Notes: generated by a model from the sequence alone, not told the origin. A DNA stretch of 64,000 nucleotides from Carettochelys insculpta (GCF_033958435.1 NC_134167.1:9444001-9508000), one strand, 5' to 3'; shown: positions 24,084-37,510, counted from the stretch's first letter. Numbers and translations: made by a program.

Positions 24084-26604
24084 GGTCCCCACCATCGCAG
24101 CACACTGGCTCGAGGCAATTGCTGGACAGACTGCAGCACTGCCGACAAAGGACTGTGCACTGCAGGGTGCTCGTCTGAAATGGCAATACCCGTGCATGCA
24201 GACTATGATCCTCCACTGCTGGAGCATGCAGTGCTACCAGCACAGCCCTCCTGCTCAGCCTCTTCTAGGCTGGCATGTCAGGAGACCTTGTGGGGTGACA
24301 GACGGCATCGGCCAATCTGCAGAGTACCACAGGGCCTGCATGTTACACAGCTTCCCTGGAGGGAGAAGGCCAAGGGAACCCCACCCTAGTGAAGCACCCA
24401 GAGAGCTGGCCATGCCTCCTGCAGCATCCCATAGAAGGGCCTGAGGGCTCCAGACATCTCCAATACCCCGGCATTTTCAGATACCACAGGACAAATGGGC
24501 ATAAGAACTCAGAGATACTCATCACAAACCCCACTGCTGTCTAGACCCTTAATGAAAGACGTGCACAGCCGAGGGGAGCTGCACTGCCACCCAGCACACA
24601 TCGCTCAAGATGCCTGGGGAGGATGATCTATTTTCTTTTCATGTTTTAATCTGCTAGTGCCGAGAAAGATGCATTGTGTTCCACCCCAGATGTGGGTGCA
24701 TGAAAGAGAGAAAATGATTCCCGGACGCACAAATGATCAGAAAAAAAGAAAACCCTTAGGGTCCCATTTTTCTGGATGAGAAGCACTGTCGAGGCCCAAG
24801 ATTATTTCAGCTGATGATTTTTACATTGCAACAACTGCAGAGCAGCAGGCAGCCTGACGCAGCCCATGCATAGCAATACGCAGGCACAGGAGGCTTCTGC
24901 GTGCTGCATTTCACGGCGCACATGGTCTCCCCACACGTGTGCGAGGCTGGTCGCTACACTGCAGCAAAGGGCAGGAACCTGCCGTCCTGTGTGGTGCCTG
25001 GCTGCAGTACCTTTCTGCTGACAAGGGAACCGTTCCAATGGCCTGAAGACATGCACGGACGCTCACACGCACGGTCTCTTTCCCCCCCATTTCGCTGTGT
25101 AAATCTAGAAGCTTTGGCTGTTGTGGAAAGGCTCCCCTACTGCCATGATCTTTCCCTCCACCGCCCCAGGCTCTCGGGTCTGTTTGTGATTGTGTTTCCC
25201 TGACAATCCCAGCAATGGGGCTGTTTGGAGAGGCCCTGAGTCAAAAAGGCTGTTTCCCTACTCCCCCTAGCTCTGCACAGCACACGCCGAGATGGATGGG
25301 ACTTTCCTGCATGTGTCGGCTACTCAGCAAACCCCCCTCCCCAGCTTCCGAGCGGAAGTGGGGTTAGGGTTTCACTGTGCCCAGCAGCACCGTGCCGGAA
25401 AGGGGCTCCTTGGACTCACCCCAGCCCCCAGCATGCCAGAGACCCCTGGCTGGCATGAAGGGCTGCAGCTCTGTCCCCACACAGTGCTCTGACCCAGGGC
25501 AGCAGGGTCTTGTCAGGAGCAGCCAGCAAGGGTACGTGCCTGATGTAAGTGGGGTAGCAAGCCCAGCAGCCTGTGTAATAACTGTCCCACTCCTGCGCCA
25601 AGCTCTCTGTGGGGCACTGGGCTGCCAGAGTGGGTCGGTTTCTGAAGAACCTTGACATACTTAGGCAATTCAACCAAATTAGCATAATTCAAAGGAAACT
25701 TCTAATTTTAGCATCTGGGGCTGCTTCCTCGGAGCCGGAACTCCGGCTGCCATGCCTCGCAGAAGCAGCAGCGACCAACAGCCAGCAAACACAGAGCCCT
25801 GCACCTGCAGCCTTCCCTGCTGGCCCCCTTGCAGCACGAGACCCCAGAGTCTGGCCGTGGGGCTGGGCCCCTGCCCATGCTGAGCAGAGTGCAGACTGGG
25901 GGCCAGCACCTGGCTGGGATGTGTATGGGGAGCAGGAGTTACTCTGCAATTGCATTCCCAAACTCAGCAAGGTTTTAGACAGTCTCCCCAGCACCATCCA
26001 ATCCCCTCATCTCTGGCAGGCTCAGCAGGCGCAGACCGGAGTCCATTATTACCTGAATAATTTAACAGCCTGCAGAGTAGCAATGCAGCTTGACACCACT
26101 GCCCCTGGCTGCGCCCCCTCCTCCCCATGACTGGGTACATCCTGCAGGGTGGGGGGCCAATGCAAGGACCTGGTTTACACCCCCGGGTCCCTCACTCCTC
26201 CCCAGCACCCCACTCTGTCCCATGCATACCAGCTCCCTGCTGACGGCAATGTCAGGAAAGGACAAAGGAGCGGGCTGGTAGTCCTTCCCTGCTCTCAGAT
26301 GCCTGCAGAGACAGGCACCGCGCAAGCTGCTCTCCACTTGGAGCAGATCCGTGCATTGGCAGACAACTGGTTACTAGGAAAGTGACCAAGCTCTGGAGAG
26401 AGACAGTCCCTTGTACAGGTCATTTCCCTAGGCAAAGAGGTGATGGGCAGAATAGGCACATCCCAGGCTCCTCCACAGGGAAAGAATGGAGCCGGAAGCA
26501 GGCAAACAGCTGGGAGGTTTTTGCAGCTACGTGATTGTCCAGAAACTGTGTTAATCTGCTGAACACACAGAGGCTCTGAAAGAGGCCAGAATCCCAGGCA
26601 CAGC

Positions 26605-27037
26605 TGTGACGAAGTGGGGTGTGCGTGTGAGGTTTTATTCCCCTGCAGTGCCTCAGTTTCCCTCGGCACAGCATCAGTGCGTAGTGGTGAGGGGAGTTTC
26701 AGTGTGAGTACTTCTCAGACGTATTCAATGGCCCTCCAACCGAGGCAACCAGGTGACACCTTTCTTCCCCAGGAAACAGGGCAAAGGCAGAGGAGACGTC
26801 TGGCTGGACTGAGCTGGTGGGGCAGAGTGCAGTCTCGTCTGGCTGCAGAGGGAGGAAGGGGGGCCAAGGCTCCTCTCCCCAAGACAGATGATACCGATGG
26901 CTCCTGGTTTCTGTGCTGACAAGTCTGTTCTACACCGTGTCCCTGTTGCCTGATAACCTTCTGTTCTCCCTGCCGAGTGAGCGTCACATCTGCCTGCGGA
27001 CGGGGTGCAGGGCCTGGGGACCCCACCCTCTATGACA
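26605..27037 (+). mobile_element. Solo LTR, family copy 3 (internally deleted)
   Basis: It starts TGTGACGAAGTGGGG and ends TATGACA, with the family landmarks in order. At 433 bp it is shorter than copies 1 and 2, so internal sequence is missing. Flanks ACAGC and GCAGC match at four of five positions, consistent with an old 5-bp target duplication. Confidence 0.65.
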
Positions 27038-29413
27038 GCAGCACAATTGGCACAGCACTGTACATGTGTCCTGAATGCCTACAAGCCTCCTGAACCGAAA
27101 TGGCAGCCGAGGAGGCCCGAGGGTGGTCGTCTCTGCTCCACTCCTTTGGCCTGCATACATCACCGCCGTGCCGTTATGGGCCACGCGCACTTCACGCAGC
27201 AGCTGGATATAATGCACCATGCCTGCGAGCACAGAGGCTGCCATTAGAACCAGCGTGGCCTCATGGAAACGGCCAGAGGAGGCCTATGAAGAGCAGCAAG
27301 GGAAATGGGACAGAGTTTAGTTGCAGGTGAGTCCAAAGGAGGATCCTCTGGCAAGTCCTGCACGCCCAAGAGAGCCAGAGACCAGCTGGCGAGGTGAGGC
27401 AGGGAGCTGTCATAGCTGCAGCCTGCAGGGGAAGGTAACCGCCTCGTGCCCTGAGGCTCACCTTTCTCTGGATAGTGTCTCCAAACACTGAACCCCTTCA
27501 CGCCCCAGCCCAGCCTGATGGCAGACTGTGCATGTGTGAGACATAAGGGCGCAACCTTCTTGCTTGCTACCAGCCTGGGTCACCCTGAGCTATGCTGTCG
27601 AACAGCACAGCAGCAAGCTGCTCCTGCTGCCGCGCACACACACACACATTACTGCTCATACCCGTTCACCAACACGCCCGTGGTTGAAACCATGGTGGCA
27701 GCTACCTGCAGCCATGCGCCCCCCAAGTCCAGGGACCATGTGGGGCTAGCAGCAGATTGTGCTGTGGGGCTGGTGCTCACATCTCGGTCAGCCAGAAGTG
27801 ATTAGGGGTTTCCTAACACAATCCGGAGTCTATTCAAGCTTACACATGATCCCTCCTCTGCCCCGGGCTGAGACCCATGCTCAGGGCTCTGTAGAGCTCC
27901 CACTAGGAGCAGCCTGTGCCCAGGAAGCACAAAAGCCTTTGCCCTGCCTGTGGCAGTGCACGGTTGCGACATGGCCCAAACGGGTCCAGGCGTGTGTGCG
28001 CTGCAGGCTGTTCCCTGCGGCAGGGTGAGCATTCTGCTGCTGGCAGGGCGCCGCGAGAGCTGTGGGTTTGTTTTCAGTGACAGTCCTGGAAGCAGGGCAC
28101 ATGGCGCAAACCAAACCCAGGCGAGCGGGAGCCAAGCAAGCTCAGCCCCGGGGGAGGAGGAGCGGATGTGGCTCAGTCATCATCCACTGTGGGGCACCGA
28201 GGGCATTCGCTCCCTGCTATGTGGTTGCTCAGCTGCAGGTGCGCCACACCAACGGCAGCAGGAGACCTAGCGGAAGGGCTGCTCTTGGTTACCCAGGGGG
28301 CTTGGCAGCTTCTGTCTCCATCTCCGGAGGAAAGGGGTTCCTGCCGTGGGAGCAGCCAGCACCAACAAGGCGGGGTCCCAGACACCGGGGAGTGCTCCTG
28401 AATGGTGGTCGCTGGCAGGAATCCCAGTGCCCTGGCACTGACACTGCTGTGTTATCAGCTCAGAGAGGCCTCTGCTGACCTCACCTGCCGCACCATCTGC
28501 GGCATTAGCCGGTGTCTCTTCGGTGCCAGGCCAAGGCCACCGCCGGGAGGAGCTTAACTGATGGGGGCTCTGCAGATCTCCACCCTGGTGCCCATGGCAG
28601 GAGCAGGAAGCGAAGCAGCTGCACTCTCTGAAAGACAGCAGGGAAAGCCGACAAGGCCACCAGAACAGCCCCATGCAAGTGTGGCATTGGCACTAGGCGC
28701 CTGTCCATAAGTTCTCCTCCGCAGCAGGGTCTACCAGGACCCAGACCGGGTTCTGTGCTAGGCTGGACACGTGCTGAGGGGCACGCCAGCTGTCCAAGGC
28801 CCAGCAGGGGAGCAGGCCGCAGCCCCGGTTCAGCCATTCTAGCAGCTTTGCCAACTGCAGCCATTTCCTCCCCGGCCCTCTCAGCCCCTGCACACGCTGG
28901 AGCCTGCAGCCTATTCGCTACCCCTGGGAGACATCAATCCAGGCACTCAGCAGAGCAGGTCTGATGTCATTTTATTGGCACACCTCCAGCCACCAGCTTC
29001 ACGTCCAGCAGCTCATGCACTCTCCAACGCTCCTGTTGGGGAGGCGAGGTCCAGCTTCTGTTACCGCTGGGCCATGGCCTGAGAGGAAAGTGCCTCCTGT
29101 CCCATCCGGCCTCTTATGCACACAAGGAACCAGCACATTCCTGCTCCCCTGGGACTCGGAGCTGCCACATACACCCCAGCCTTGTGCCTACTTACCTCTC
29201 ACATACCTCTGCACTCACAGTTTGACGTGGGGGCTTTAAGGGAAGTAAACTCTCAATCCCCATCTCTTTCCCCTCTGCCCCTTTCACTTCCTCCGTCCAA
29301 CACTGGGCTCCCTTCTGGCCCTTCCCACAGCCACATCCTTGCTTGGGCAAGAGGCTTCTCCTGCCCCATGGAACAGACTGTCGATTTCAGAGCCCAGCTG
29401 ACAACCTCTGGGC

Positions 29414-29608
29414 CAGTGTCTCCTGTAAGCTGAGCACTCAAGTGGCCGCCCAGGAGAGATTCAGATGCCACCCAGCTGATTAGTAGAGCACCTGCCACAT
29501 CTACAGTTTGCAGCTTGTGTTTCTACTGGTGGTGCGCACCTGTACATACCTCGGTGCGTGTAACAAAATTTATTCCACCCATGGCAGGAAAAAATGAGAG
29601 GAACCCTG
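29414..29608. mobile_element. 190-bp repeat family, copy with readable target duplication
   Basis: It begins CAGTGTCTCCTGTAAGC and ends GAGAGGAACCCTG. Flanks CTCTGGGC (29406-29413) and CTCTCAGC (29609-29616) match at six of eight positions. The ends form a weak inverted repeat (CAGTGTTCC / GGAACCCTG in better copies). This suggests a hAT-like non-autonomous element. Core landmarks are CCCAGCTGATTAG, AGAGCACC and TTTATTCCACCCATGG. Confidence 0.5.
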
Positions 29609-29919
29609 CTCTCAGCCCCCCTTATGGGCTGTGGTAACTGCACCAGGCAGCTCTCCAAGCTGTTATTGCTGATCCTGCATGGAGGACGTGACACCAACCG
29701 TGTGCTGAGGATTGGGTTGCAGGCCCCCAGGCTGCACAGCTTGCCTCCGGGAAGCAGAAAGGTCAATGCAGGCCTGCAGGAGAATTTTGTGCCATCAGTG
29801 CCTCTGTATCTGCAGTTGGGCTGAGGCCCTGTCGTGCTGGGGATTGTACAGATGAATGGCCACAGCCACAGGCGCTCTCTGCACAGAGGCATTTACCATC
29901 TAAGTCCGTAAGATGAAGA

Positions 29920-30035
29920 ACGGGAGGAGAAACAGAGGCAATGAAAGAAGCGACTCCCTAGCCCAAAGGTCACACAGCAAGCCAACAAAGGAACAGAATC
30001 CAAGTCAATGTCCTAACCACTGGCCCACACGGCCG
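29920..30035 (+). mobile_element. MIR-like SINE
   Basis: AAACAGAGGCAATGAAAG, AGGTCACACAGCAAGCC, and CCAAGTCAATGTCCTAACCACTGG-type text follow the MIR core order in the plus orientation. Confidence 0.55.
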
Positions 30036-30464
30036 CCCTTCATACTGTAAGGGTGGCATAGCATAGCTAGCACCTGAGTCTTTCCCCTTGCCAGCCATCC
30101 CTAGGAGCTGCTTGTTTCAAAACAGAGGGGAGAGTCTCAGATCTCAAGACGGGCTTGTGTGTGCTACTATTGACTCCTCACTAGCTGGGGACAAACACTG
30201 GAGCAATAGGGCTGAGGGACCTCTCCATACAAGATCGTAAACAGAAACTAAGCCAAGGGGAGCAAAGTGCAGCCCAGATATCACTGAAGTGCCTCTAAAG
30301 AGCAGCCCACTTAGTGACCTCAGTTTTTTAACCCTCTCTCTGGTGGGAACAGAAGGATGGGGCAGAAAGCCTCCCAGAGGAGCAGGCGGTGACATCTGGG
30401 TTTGGGTAAGAAGGAAATTACAAAATCCCTTTCTAGAACCCTGACTCAGAAGATTATTTTATTC

Positions 30465-31245
30465 CCCGATCACAGAAGCCTAGGGCTGGAAGAGCTCTCA
30501 GGAGGTAATCCTGTCCAACCCCCTGCTCAAAGCAGGACCCATCCCAACTCAATCGTCCCAGCCAGGACCTAAAGACCTTTAAGGATGGAGATTCCACCAC
30601 CTCTCTAGGTAACATGGTCCAGTGCTTCACCACTCTCCTGGTGAAATAGTTTTTCCTAATAGCCAACTTAGACATGCCCCCCCCAACCCACTGCAACTTG
30701 AAAGTTTTGCTCCTTGTTCTATCACCTACCACTACTGAGAGCAGCCTCTTTGGAAGCCCCCTTCAGGAAACTGAAGGCTGCTGTTAAATCCCCTTTCACT
30801 CTTCTGTCAACTAAGTAAGCCCAGATCCCTCAGACTCTCTTCTTAAGTCACATACTGCAGCCCCCTCATCATTTCTGTTGCCCTCCACTGGACCCTCTCC
30901 ACTGCGCCCACATCCTTTCTGTAAGGGGAGCCGAGAATTGGAGGCAGTACTCCAGATGTGGCCTCACCAGTACTGAACAAAGGGGAATAATCTCTTCCCT
31001 CAATCTGCTGGCAGAGCTACTAATGCAGCCACTAGCCCGCACACTGTTGACTCACATCCAGCTTCTCATTCACTATAATCCCCAGGTCCTTTACTGAAGA
31101 CTTGCTGCTTAGCCAGTGAGTCCCCAGCCTGTAGCTGTGCTTGGGATTCTTCTGTCCCAAGTGCAGGACTCTGGACTTGTCCTTGTTGAACCTCAGCAGA
31201 TTTCTTTGGCCCGATCTTCCAATTGTCCAGGCAGCGCATGCAGGA
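30465..31245 (-). mobile_element. CR1 LINE 3' fragment
   Basis: Starting CACAGAAGCCTAGGGCTGGA on the plus strand, it follows the CR1 3' region in inverse orientation. Minus-strand relics include KNYFTRRVVKHWTMLPREVV and, further on, NKDKSRVLHLGQ. Several frameshifts separate these pieces. Confidence 0.8.
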
Positions 31246-31467
31246 TATGATATAAGAGTGACTGCACTACACAGGCTGCTAACATGGCTAACCAGCCTCA
31301 CCTAATCTTTTTTCCATGACTTTTAGAAAAGAAATTGAGTCTAAAGTTGAAGCCACAGTTCCACATTCTGAGAGATTTTAGAATCCACGGGGCTCCCTCT
31401 GCTTGACCTCTGTCACCTCGTGGAACACTTAGTGTTCCTTGACTTGTAAAAAGAGGGTCAGGAGTAA

Positions 31468-31602
31468 TGTGCCCAGAGGCATATGCAGATGTGCACCCCA
31501 GGAGAAACATGCTGCCAGCTGTGGGCACTCTGCTTATCAGCTGGGCAGCATTTGAATCTTTGCTGGGTAGCCATCCAAGCGCTCAGCTCACAAGCAACAC
31601 TG
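31468..31602. mobile_element. 190-bp repeat family copy, inverted
   Basis: GCAGATGTGCACCCC, TGCTGCCAGCTGTGGGCACT, TCAGCTGGGCAGC and GCGCTCAGCTCACAAGCAAC follow the inverted family order. The end with the TTTATTCCACCC block is missing. Confidence 0.45.
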
Positions 31603-32184
31603 GTTAGGAGAAGGACCTGGGAGTCAACGGGGATACCTTATATAGTGATATTAAAACACTCAAACTTCTACACTGTACTTAGACATTTACACCACAATGG
31701 TCTGCTGGTGTCACTACTTTTTCTAGCTACCCTTTCTGTGGTTATTGAGCCAAAAGACACCTCGGAAACACTTTTGCAGCATTACAATCTGGAGAAGACC
31801 TACGAAAATTGAAGAACGACAACTGGGGTACTCCTGGGGTCAGCACGAAGTTTTGTCCCAAGACAGGGTGAAGTGGAGGAGACTTGTAGATGACCTATGC
31901 TCCACGCAGAGTACAAGGGTTTAAAGAAAGAAGACAATGACATTCGCTAACATAGCACAGAGTATAAATGTGGTGACATGTCAGCTTCAGATGGCGAAAA
32001 GTTCAGTCTGAATAGAGAAGGTATTTTATGGTCACCTCCCAACTGCAAATCACGGAGAGCATTTCAATATTGGTGAAGATTTGCTGGGAAGTTCTGTTTT
32101 TCTGCATTTCTCGGAGTACTGCATTGGGGGTTTTCTGCATGTTATCAGTGGCGCTGCCCTGACTCCGAAGTGCTACAAGTATTA

Positions 32185-32265
32185 TTTATTTTATAACACT
32201 CGGAAGGGCACCAGGTGCCTCGTGGTAAAAAAGGGAGGTCCCTGCCCCAAGGAGCTTACAGGCCC
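32185..32265 (+). mobile_element. Old amniote SINE/LINE tail
   Basis: TATTTATTTTATAACACTCG followed by GTCCCTGCCCCAAGGAGCTT is a combination also seen, in part, at 34738-34830. I take it as an old MIR/L2-type tail; the family name is uncertain. Confidence 0.35.
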
Positions 32266-34737
32266 TGCAGCCCAATTACTTGCTATTTTCAGAAAAAGCT
32301 GCTTCATGGTGCTCTTTGAATTGAGCTCCCGGTTCCATATAGGACTCTGGCGGCAGCAGCAACTTTTAACAAGGTAAACAGCGTGCTGAAGATACTCATA
32401 GGATATTTTAAGAAGGCAGCTCAGACAAGAAACCCAGAACTATTTAGCTTTCGGCATGTGGTGCAGATGCTGCTGACTCTCCAGCACCCCATCATGTGTT
32501 TGAACACATCGTTCACAGGCATGCATATTCAGGGCCATCCATGGGGGGCTCAGGGCCTCGGGCAACCCCTCTGCTGCATCCCTGACACAGCTCTGTCCTC
32601 CCCAAGAACGTGAGCTGGAGGGTTACGGGGACCTGGCCTGGGGAAGCAGCTGAGATCGTCCCCCTCTGACATTGTCTGGGGTGGTGGGAGCCAGAGCACC
32701 CTGGCAGTAGTGGCTGGGCCGGGGCACTGTGCTCCCTGTTGCTGCTGAGAAGCCGAGTGCAGTGGGCCAGGAGCAGGCAGCTGGGATGCTCCAGCTCCTG
32801 CTGCCGTAGTGAGTACAGGATGGGGGGATGACCTTGCTGCTGGCCCACATCAAGTAACCCCCAAGCTGCCCTGGGAGCCATCCATAGGACAGCTGAGATG
32901 GCCACTGCAGGGCCCCCCCCAAAGCATGAAACCTGGAGTGGCTTCCTGAGCCCCACCTCACTTCTGGGCACCCCCAAGGTGAGGGACCCATTCCCTTTGT
33001 CCTCTTTTAAAGAGAGAGCCACAACCACCAGCCATGCTCAACAACAGCCTGTTAGTGCTAAGGGTACAGACCCAGGCTCACCAATCAGCTCAAAATGCGA
33101 CCCTGAGCCCAGTCTGCTATGTGGGGGATGTTAAACTGGATGCTGCCTTTGGGACCTGAGCCGCCTCCCGCCAGATCCTAGCAGAGGCAGGAGATCTACC
33201 CAAGCTGTCCCGTATCTGCCGGTGGTTATTTCGTAATTGGAGCGGAATACCTCTCCCGGCCACACTCCCCACTGGGCACAGCACAAAGGTAAAGACAGAA
33301 AGGGGTCTTTCTATTCCCCTCTATCACGGCGCACTTGGAACCCCTGAAAACCACTGGCTGAGCCGAGGAAGTAGCTGAGAACACACATCTGCCGGTTAAC
33401 CCTCTGCCAATAGCTGTCCAAACGCACAGAATGCCTGGGCGGGGGGTATTGTAGGCCGGGGAGGTGACGCTTTCTCCCAAACTGCCTCACTGGAAGTGCC
33501 CATGCTCTGCCGAAGGACCCCAGCCTCCCTCACCCTGCCCCCTCTTGTGGGTGGCAGACGCTGGGGAAGGAGGCTGGGAGCCGGGCAGCCATGCCACTTG
33601 CTGAGTCTCCAGAGCTCCAGGGACAGCTACAGCTGTGCCACCTGCAGGCTCCCTGGAGCTCTGGAACTGTGCCCTCATGGGCTGATGGCCAGTGGCCCCA
33701 TTGTTGTGGTGGGGTTGGGCAGTGACTAGAGTGGGTGGCAGCACCTCAGGCAGACAGGGTGGGGCTGGGGGGGCTCTTGACTCTCCAAGCCGTGGGGTCA
33801 CCCACCACCCCTGAGAGAATGGGCACGTGGCCCAGCCTCCAGACTCTGACAGACATTTCTCCTGCTATTCCAGCCCTCCCAGGGAGTTTTGCAAGCAGGG
33901 AACCATAGGAAACTTGGAGCTAGGATACAATGACAGGAGCACCGAGAGCAATCCCAGACATCCAGAGCCTGGGGATTTCTCCAATGGAGATTAATTTCTA
34001 TGTATTATTTAATTGGCATCCTCCCTTCCTCACAGTCTCTCTGCACCATTACCTGTCCCTCTGCAAAGCCAGCAGAAAAGCCACTGGCACTTCGGCTGAA
34101 CCTTGATGTGCCTCACAACAACCCATCGACTCCGTGCGTGGATGGAACAAGCTGCTTGGACACCCAGCTCCCCAGCACCAGGCTCAGACTTCCAGGAAGG
34201 TGCCAACCTCCACCCCAACTCACCAGGCTGGAATCACCCTCTCAGAGCGTAACTGCCCACAGGCAGGTTCAAACCTGGGACATCTGTAACTTAGTGCAGG
34301 AGCCTCTACAGTTTGAACTAAAAGCCAGGGCCCTCTCGGTGTAAGCGGTCTAGGTGCCACTCTGTGGGACAGTGAACCACACCGGGTAGGTTTGTGGGAG
34401 ATCCCACAACCTCCCTAGGCAATTTATTCCACTTTTCCTCGGCAGGTCCTGAGTTAAAATGATTCACCAGGTAATTTCTTATCATCCGATAAAGAAAGTC
34501 TAAGGGTTTTAAACTCTCCTGGCGCCAGAGCTTAACACAACCCCCAAAAGGAGCTTCTCAGCAGAACATCTGCATCTTGCTCTGAAAAACCAGGGGCTGG
34601 TCACTGTCAGAGGAAGGTACTGAAATAAGACAAGCCATTGGCGTGTTCCACTTTGGCAGTTCTTTTGTTCCCAATTTGGCTCTCAGTTACAACAGCTAAC
34701 CTCACATGTGTGCCATGATAGCACCTGTGGGCCCAGC

Positions 34738-34830
34738 CAGAGACTAAAGCCCCAGTGCTAGGCCCTGTCCAAACACAGAAAAAGGCAGTGCCCACCCCCA
34801 AACAGCTTATAACATCAAAGACGGGGATAC
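34738..34830 (+). mobile_element. Old amniote SINE/LINE tail
   Basis: GTGCTAGGCCCTGTCCAAAC, AGTGCCCACCCCCAAACAGC and TTATAACATCAAAGACGGGG share order and content with 32185-32265. Confidence 0.35.
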
Positions 34831-35276
34831 AGAGAGAGACACGTGAGCACAAGGACATCCAGGGAAGACACAGGTCAGCAAGAACTGGCGGTGGTCACAA
34901 CACAACCAAGTAGCAGCTCTTCTGCAGGCAGAGCTGCGAAAGTGAGCTCGAAGGAACATAGCGAGGTGGCCGTGCAGAGAGACGCGCTGGAAGCCAAGCC
35001 CCCCCAGACAGACACTGTGAAAACCTCAGCACAAAGCAGAAGCCGAGAATGGCCCCAGGACCTTCCAGCCCAATTTCACAGACACCCAGACCTGTCTGTC
35101 TCACGCTGCTGCTACAAGGCACAGACACCGTGGAACATCCTGTACATCACAATCACCTGGCTCCAATTCTCATATGCACCAAGGCCCTGCCCTCAAGCCC
35201 TCCAGCAACATACACTGCACTGCCGCCATGCCAGAGGCACCCTGCTGCAAGCAAGACTTGGACCCCCCGTCTGTGC

Positions 35277-35788
35277 TGTCACAGAGTGTGGGGTTCCCAG
35301 GTCCTGCACCCCTCCTGCAGTCAGTGTGACTCTCATCCAGCAGGGAGAACAGAAGGTTATCAGGCAACAGGGACACAGTGTAGAGCAGACCTGCCAGCAC
35401 AGAAACCAGGAGCCATCAATATGATCCAACTTGGACACAGGGACACAGAAGGGGTCCCCAAGCCAGGGCCCTGGCCCTCCTTCCACCCTCTCCAGCCAGC
35501 TGAGACTGCTCCACTCCCACACTGCTCAGTTAGAATTCAAACCAGCCAGGCCCCTCCTCCTGCCTTTGGCCTGTTTTCCCAGGAAAAAGGTGTCACCTGG
35601 TTGCCTAGGTTACAAAGGGCATGGCAGGCCACCAAGCAGGTGTGAGAAATCTTCACACCTAGAACTTCCCTCACCACCGTGCATGGATGCCATGCTTAGG
35701 GAAACTGAGGCACCCTCCTGGAGTTACTACAGGACAGTTAGAAACACATGCAGCCTAACAAGGAAAATACAATCCCCACTTTGTCACA
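35277..35788 (-). mobile_element. Solo LTR, family copy 4 (inverted)
   Basis: On the minus strand it starts TGTGACAAAGTGGGG and ends CTCTGTGACA, 512 bp. It shares the GCCTCAGTTTCCCTAAGCA and CTGCACCCC landmarks of the other copies. No exact target duplication is seen. The plus-strand open frames across it are fortuitous. Confidence 0.65.
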
Positions 35789-37510
35789 TCTGCACCCAGC
35801 AGTCACCACGTAAAAGGACTTGGAACCAGAGAGATATCCCCCGCCAGCCACAAGGCCCAGGAGTCTCCTTCGGCAAACCTCCCCTCTGCTCTAAAGCCTC
35901 CCAAGGGTGAAGTGCTTCCAGCACAGACAGCTGCCCAGGGCTGCTTCTCGTTCCTCAGCAGAGACTTGTCTTCAGTCCTGCACAGAGAATATCCTGGCAC
36001 CCGGCCTGGTCTCCAAGGGGCCCTGCTGCAGGTGACGAGGGATACCATTCAGAGGCCTAGCACCGAGCTGCAACCAGAGATCCACAGGCCAAACAACTCC
36101 CATCTGCCCAACTTGACCTGCTGCCTGCACAGGGGTACCTTGGAGCCTCTCCCATGCGCTCAGCTACTAGGGCTCTGCTGCTTTCACTGAGGGAACCTGC
36201 TTGCTGCTTCCCAGGCCTTGAGCGGCCCATTCTTAAGCCCTGCCTGGAGAAGAGCCCCTCTGCCTACATCTTGCCTTGCGTACCTAGCACCCTGCTCTCA
36301 CCCCTCCCCACAGCCTCTCCCTGCAGCAGGGGCAGCTCACGTCTCTCCCAGGCAACTAACAGCAGTGCTTTGCCCTCATCTGGCACCCGAGGAGCCCCAG
36401 CCTTTCTCTGACCTGAGCAGCCCTTCTGACCCCACAGGCAGGGCCGAAAACCTGCCCCGTGACAATGGGCGGTGCACAAGGGAAGCCCTTTGCCCCAAGC
36501 CACAAGCGAGTCAGCAGCAGCTGCAGACCCCAGGAGTCCCAGCTTGCTGCACAGCCCTGAGCGGCTCACACAGCATGGGATGTCGCTGCCGGGCTGGGAG
36601 GCCTTTGAAGCTGAGTGGTGCGGTGGACAGAGTAAAAGCCGGAGAGCAGGTTAGACCAGGCCACCCCTCTCATTGCAGCAGGAGCAACCAGGCTCTGTGG
36701 TTCCTCTTGAGGGGTCCCAGCCACTCCTGAGCCCCCACCTCCCAGCACACAGGACCCCCACCTGGGATGCCCCTCCCCTCTCTCCTCATGCCTGCTCTCT
36801 GCGGTTGTGCAGACACGCCAGGGCCCTGCTGCCCGAGCTCCTTGCAGCCCCCAAGGGGTCCCACTTAAACCACTTCAAGGGGCAGTTGAGTGCTTGCCCT
36901 AGGCCTTCCCCACCCCTCCTGCAGGAGGCCGGCATCTAGCCCATTCAGGCAGGCAACTTTTTGAAGAGAAGCTGCAGCCAGACACCTCTGGAGCTGCTGG
37001 GCGTGCAAGGTGGAAACACGTTGGCACTGATCTATGGCCCATATGCCCCATCGTGCCTGCGGCCAGCAGGTGATGGAACCCGATTCACCTCCTCCCCTTA
37101 GGTGGCGTGAGAAGGAACCAGCCATACACACCCCTGTCCCCCTCCTGCTCGTTTTCACCAGCGCTCCCTTTGCTTTCTCTCTGGTTGCAGCACCCGGGGA
37201 CTAGCAGGTTATACATTCAGTGCCTGCCCTGGGAGAGCTGCCCATTGCCCGCTCTCTCTAGTCTGCCCACCCGCGGCCGTTTTCAGGCACCCACATGAAG
37301 CAACCAGCCAGAGTTTCTGCCCTAGTGAGCAAACGTGTCCTTGGCAGATCACAAAAGCCTTGACTTGGAATGAGTCCCAGTGTAACCCCTGAAGCCTCCA
37401 GGCAAGTAGCAAATACCAACCTTCAAAAGTTCCTCTGTGTCTTGGCCAGCAGCTCCCAATTGACACAACAAGGAGCTAAGCCAGGAGCTGCCCACCCAAG
37501 CCCCACTCAC

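Larger units (their letters stand above)
1..37510 (-). other. ANK1: ANK1 first intron, 5' portion
   Basis: From the GTGAGT donor at 37510 leftward, no further ANK1 exon is visible. I looked for ankyrin-repeat peptides (TPLHIAA-type motifs) and the erythroid N-terminus and found none on the minus strand. The stretch is therefore read as intron, at least 37.5 kb long. Apart from the mobile elements listed separately, the longer parts at 1190-2110, 2240-4080, 6260-7318, 7842-9030, 9944-10900, 12332-13667, 14640-16390, 17740-19170, 19920-21160, 24084-26604, 27038-29413, 31605-35276 and 35789-37510 hold only short non-homologous reading frames. I see no supported gene in them. Confidence 0.65.

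Noticed and set aside
34250..34340. Possible tRNA-derived SINE (GGTTCAAACC resembles a B box)
   Set aside because: No A box at the right distance and no second copy in the window, so the single match is too weak.
35049..35645. 198-codon open frame on the plus strand
   Set aside because: It runs through the reverse strand of a solo LTR (35277-35788); similar frames appear across other copies of that LTR.
1..37510. Search for the ANK1 erythroid first exon or ankyrin-repeat exons
   Set aside because: No peptide with ankyrin-repeat consensus or the erythroid N-terminus was found on the minus strand.
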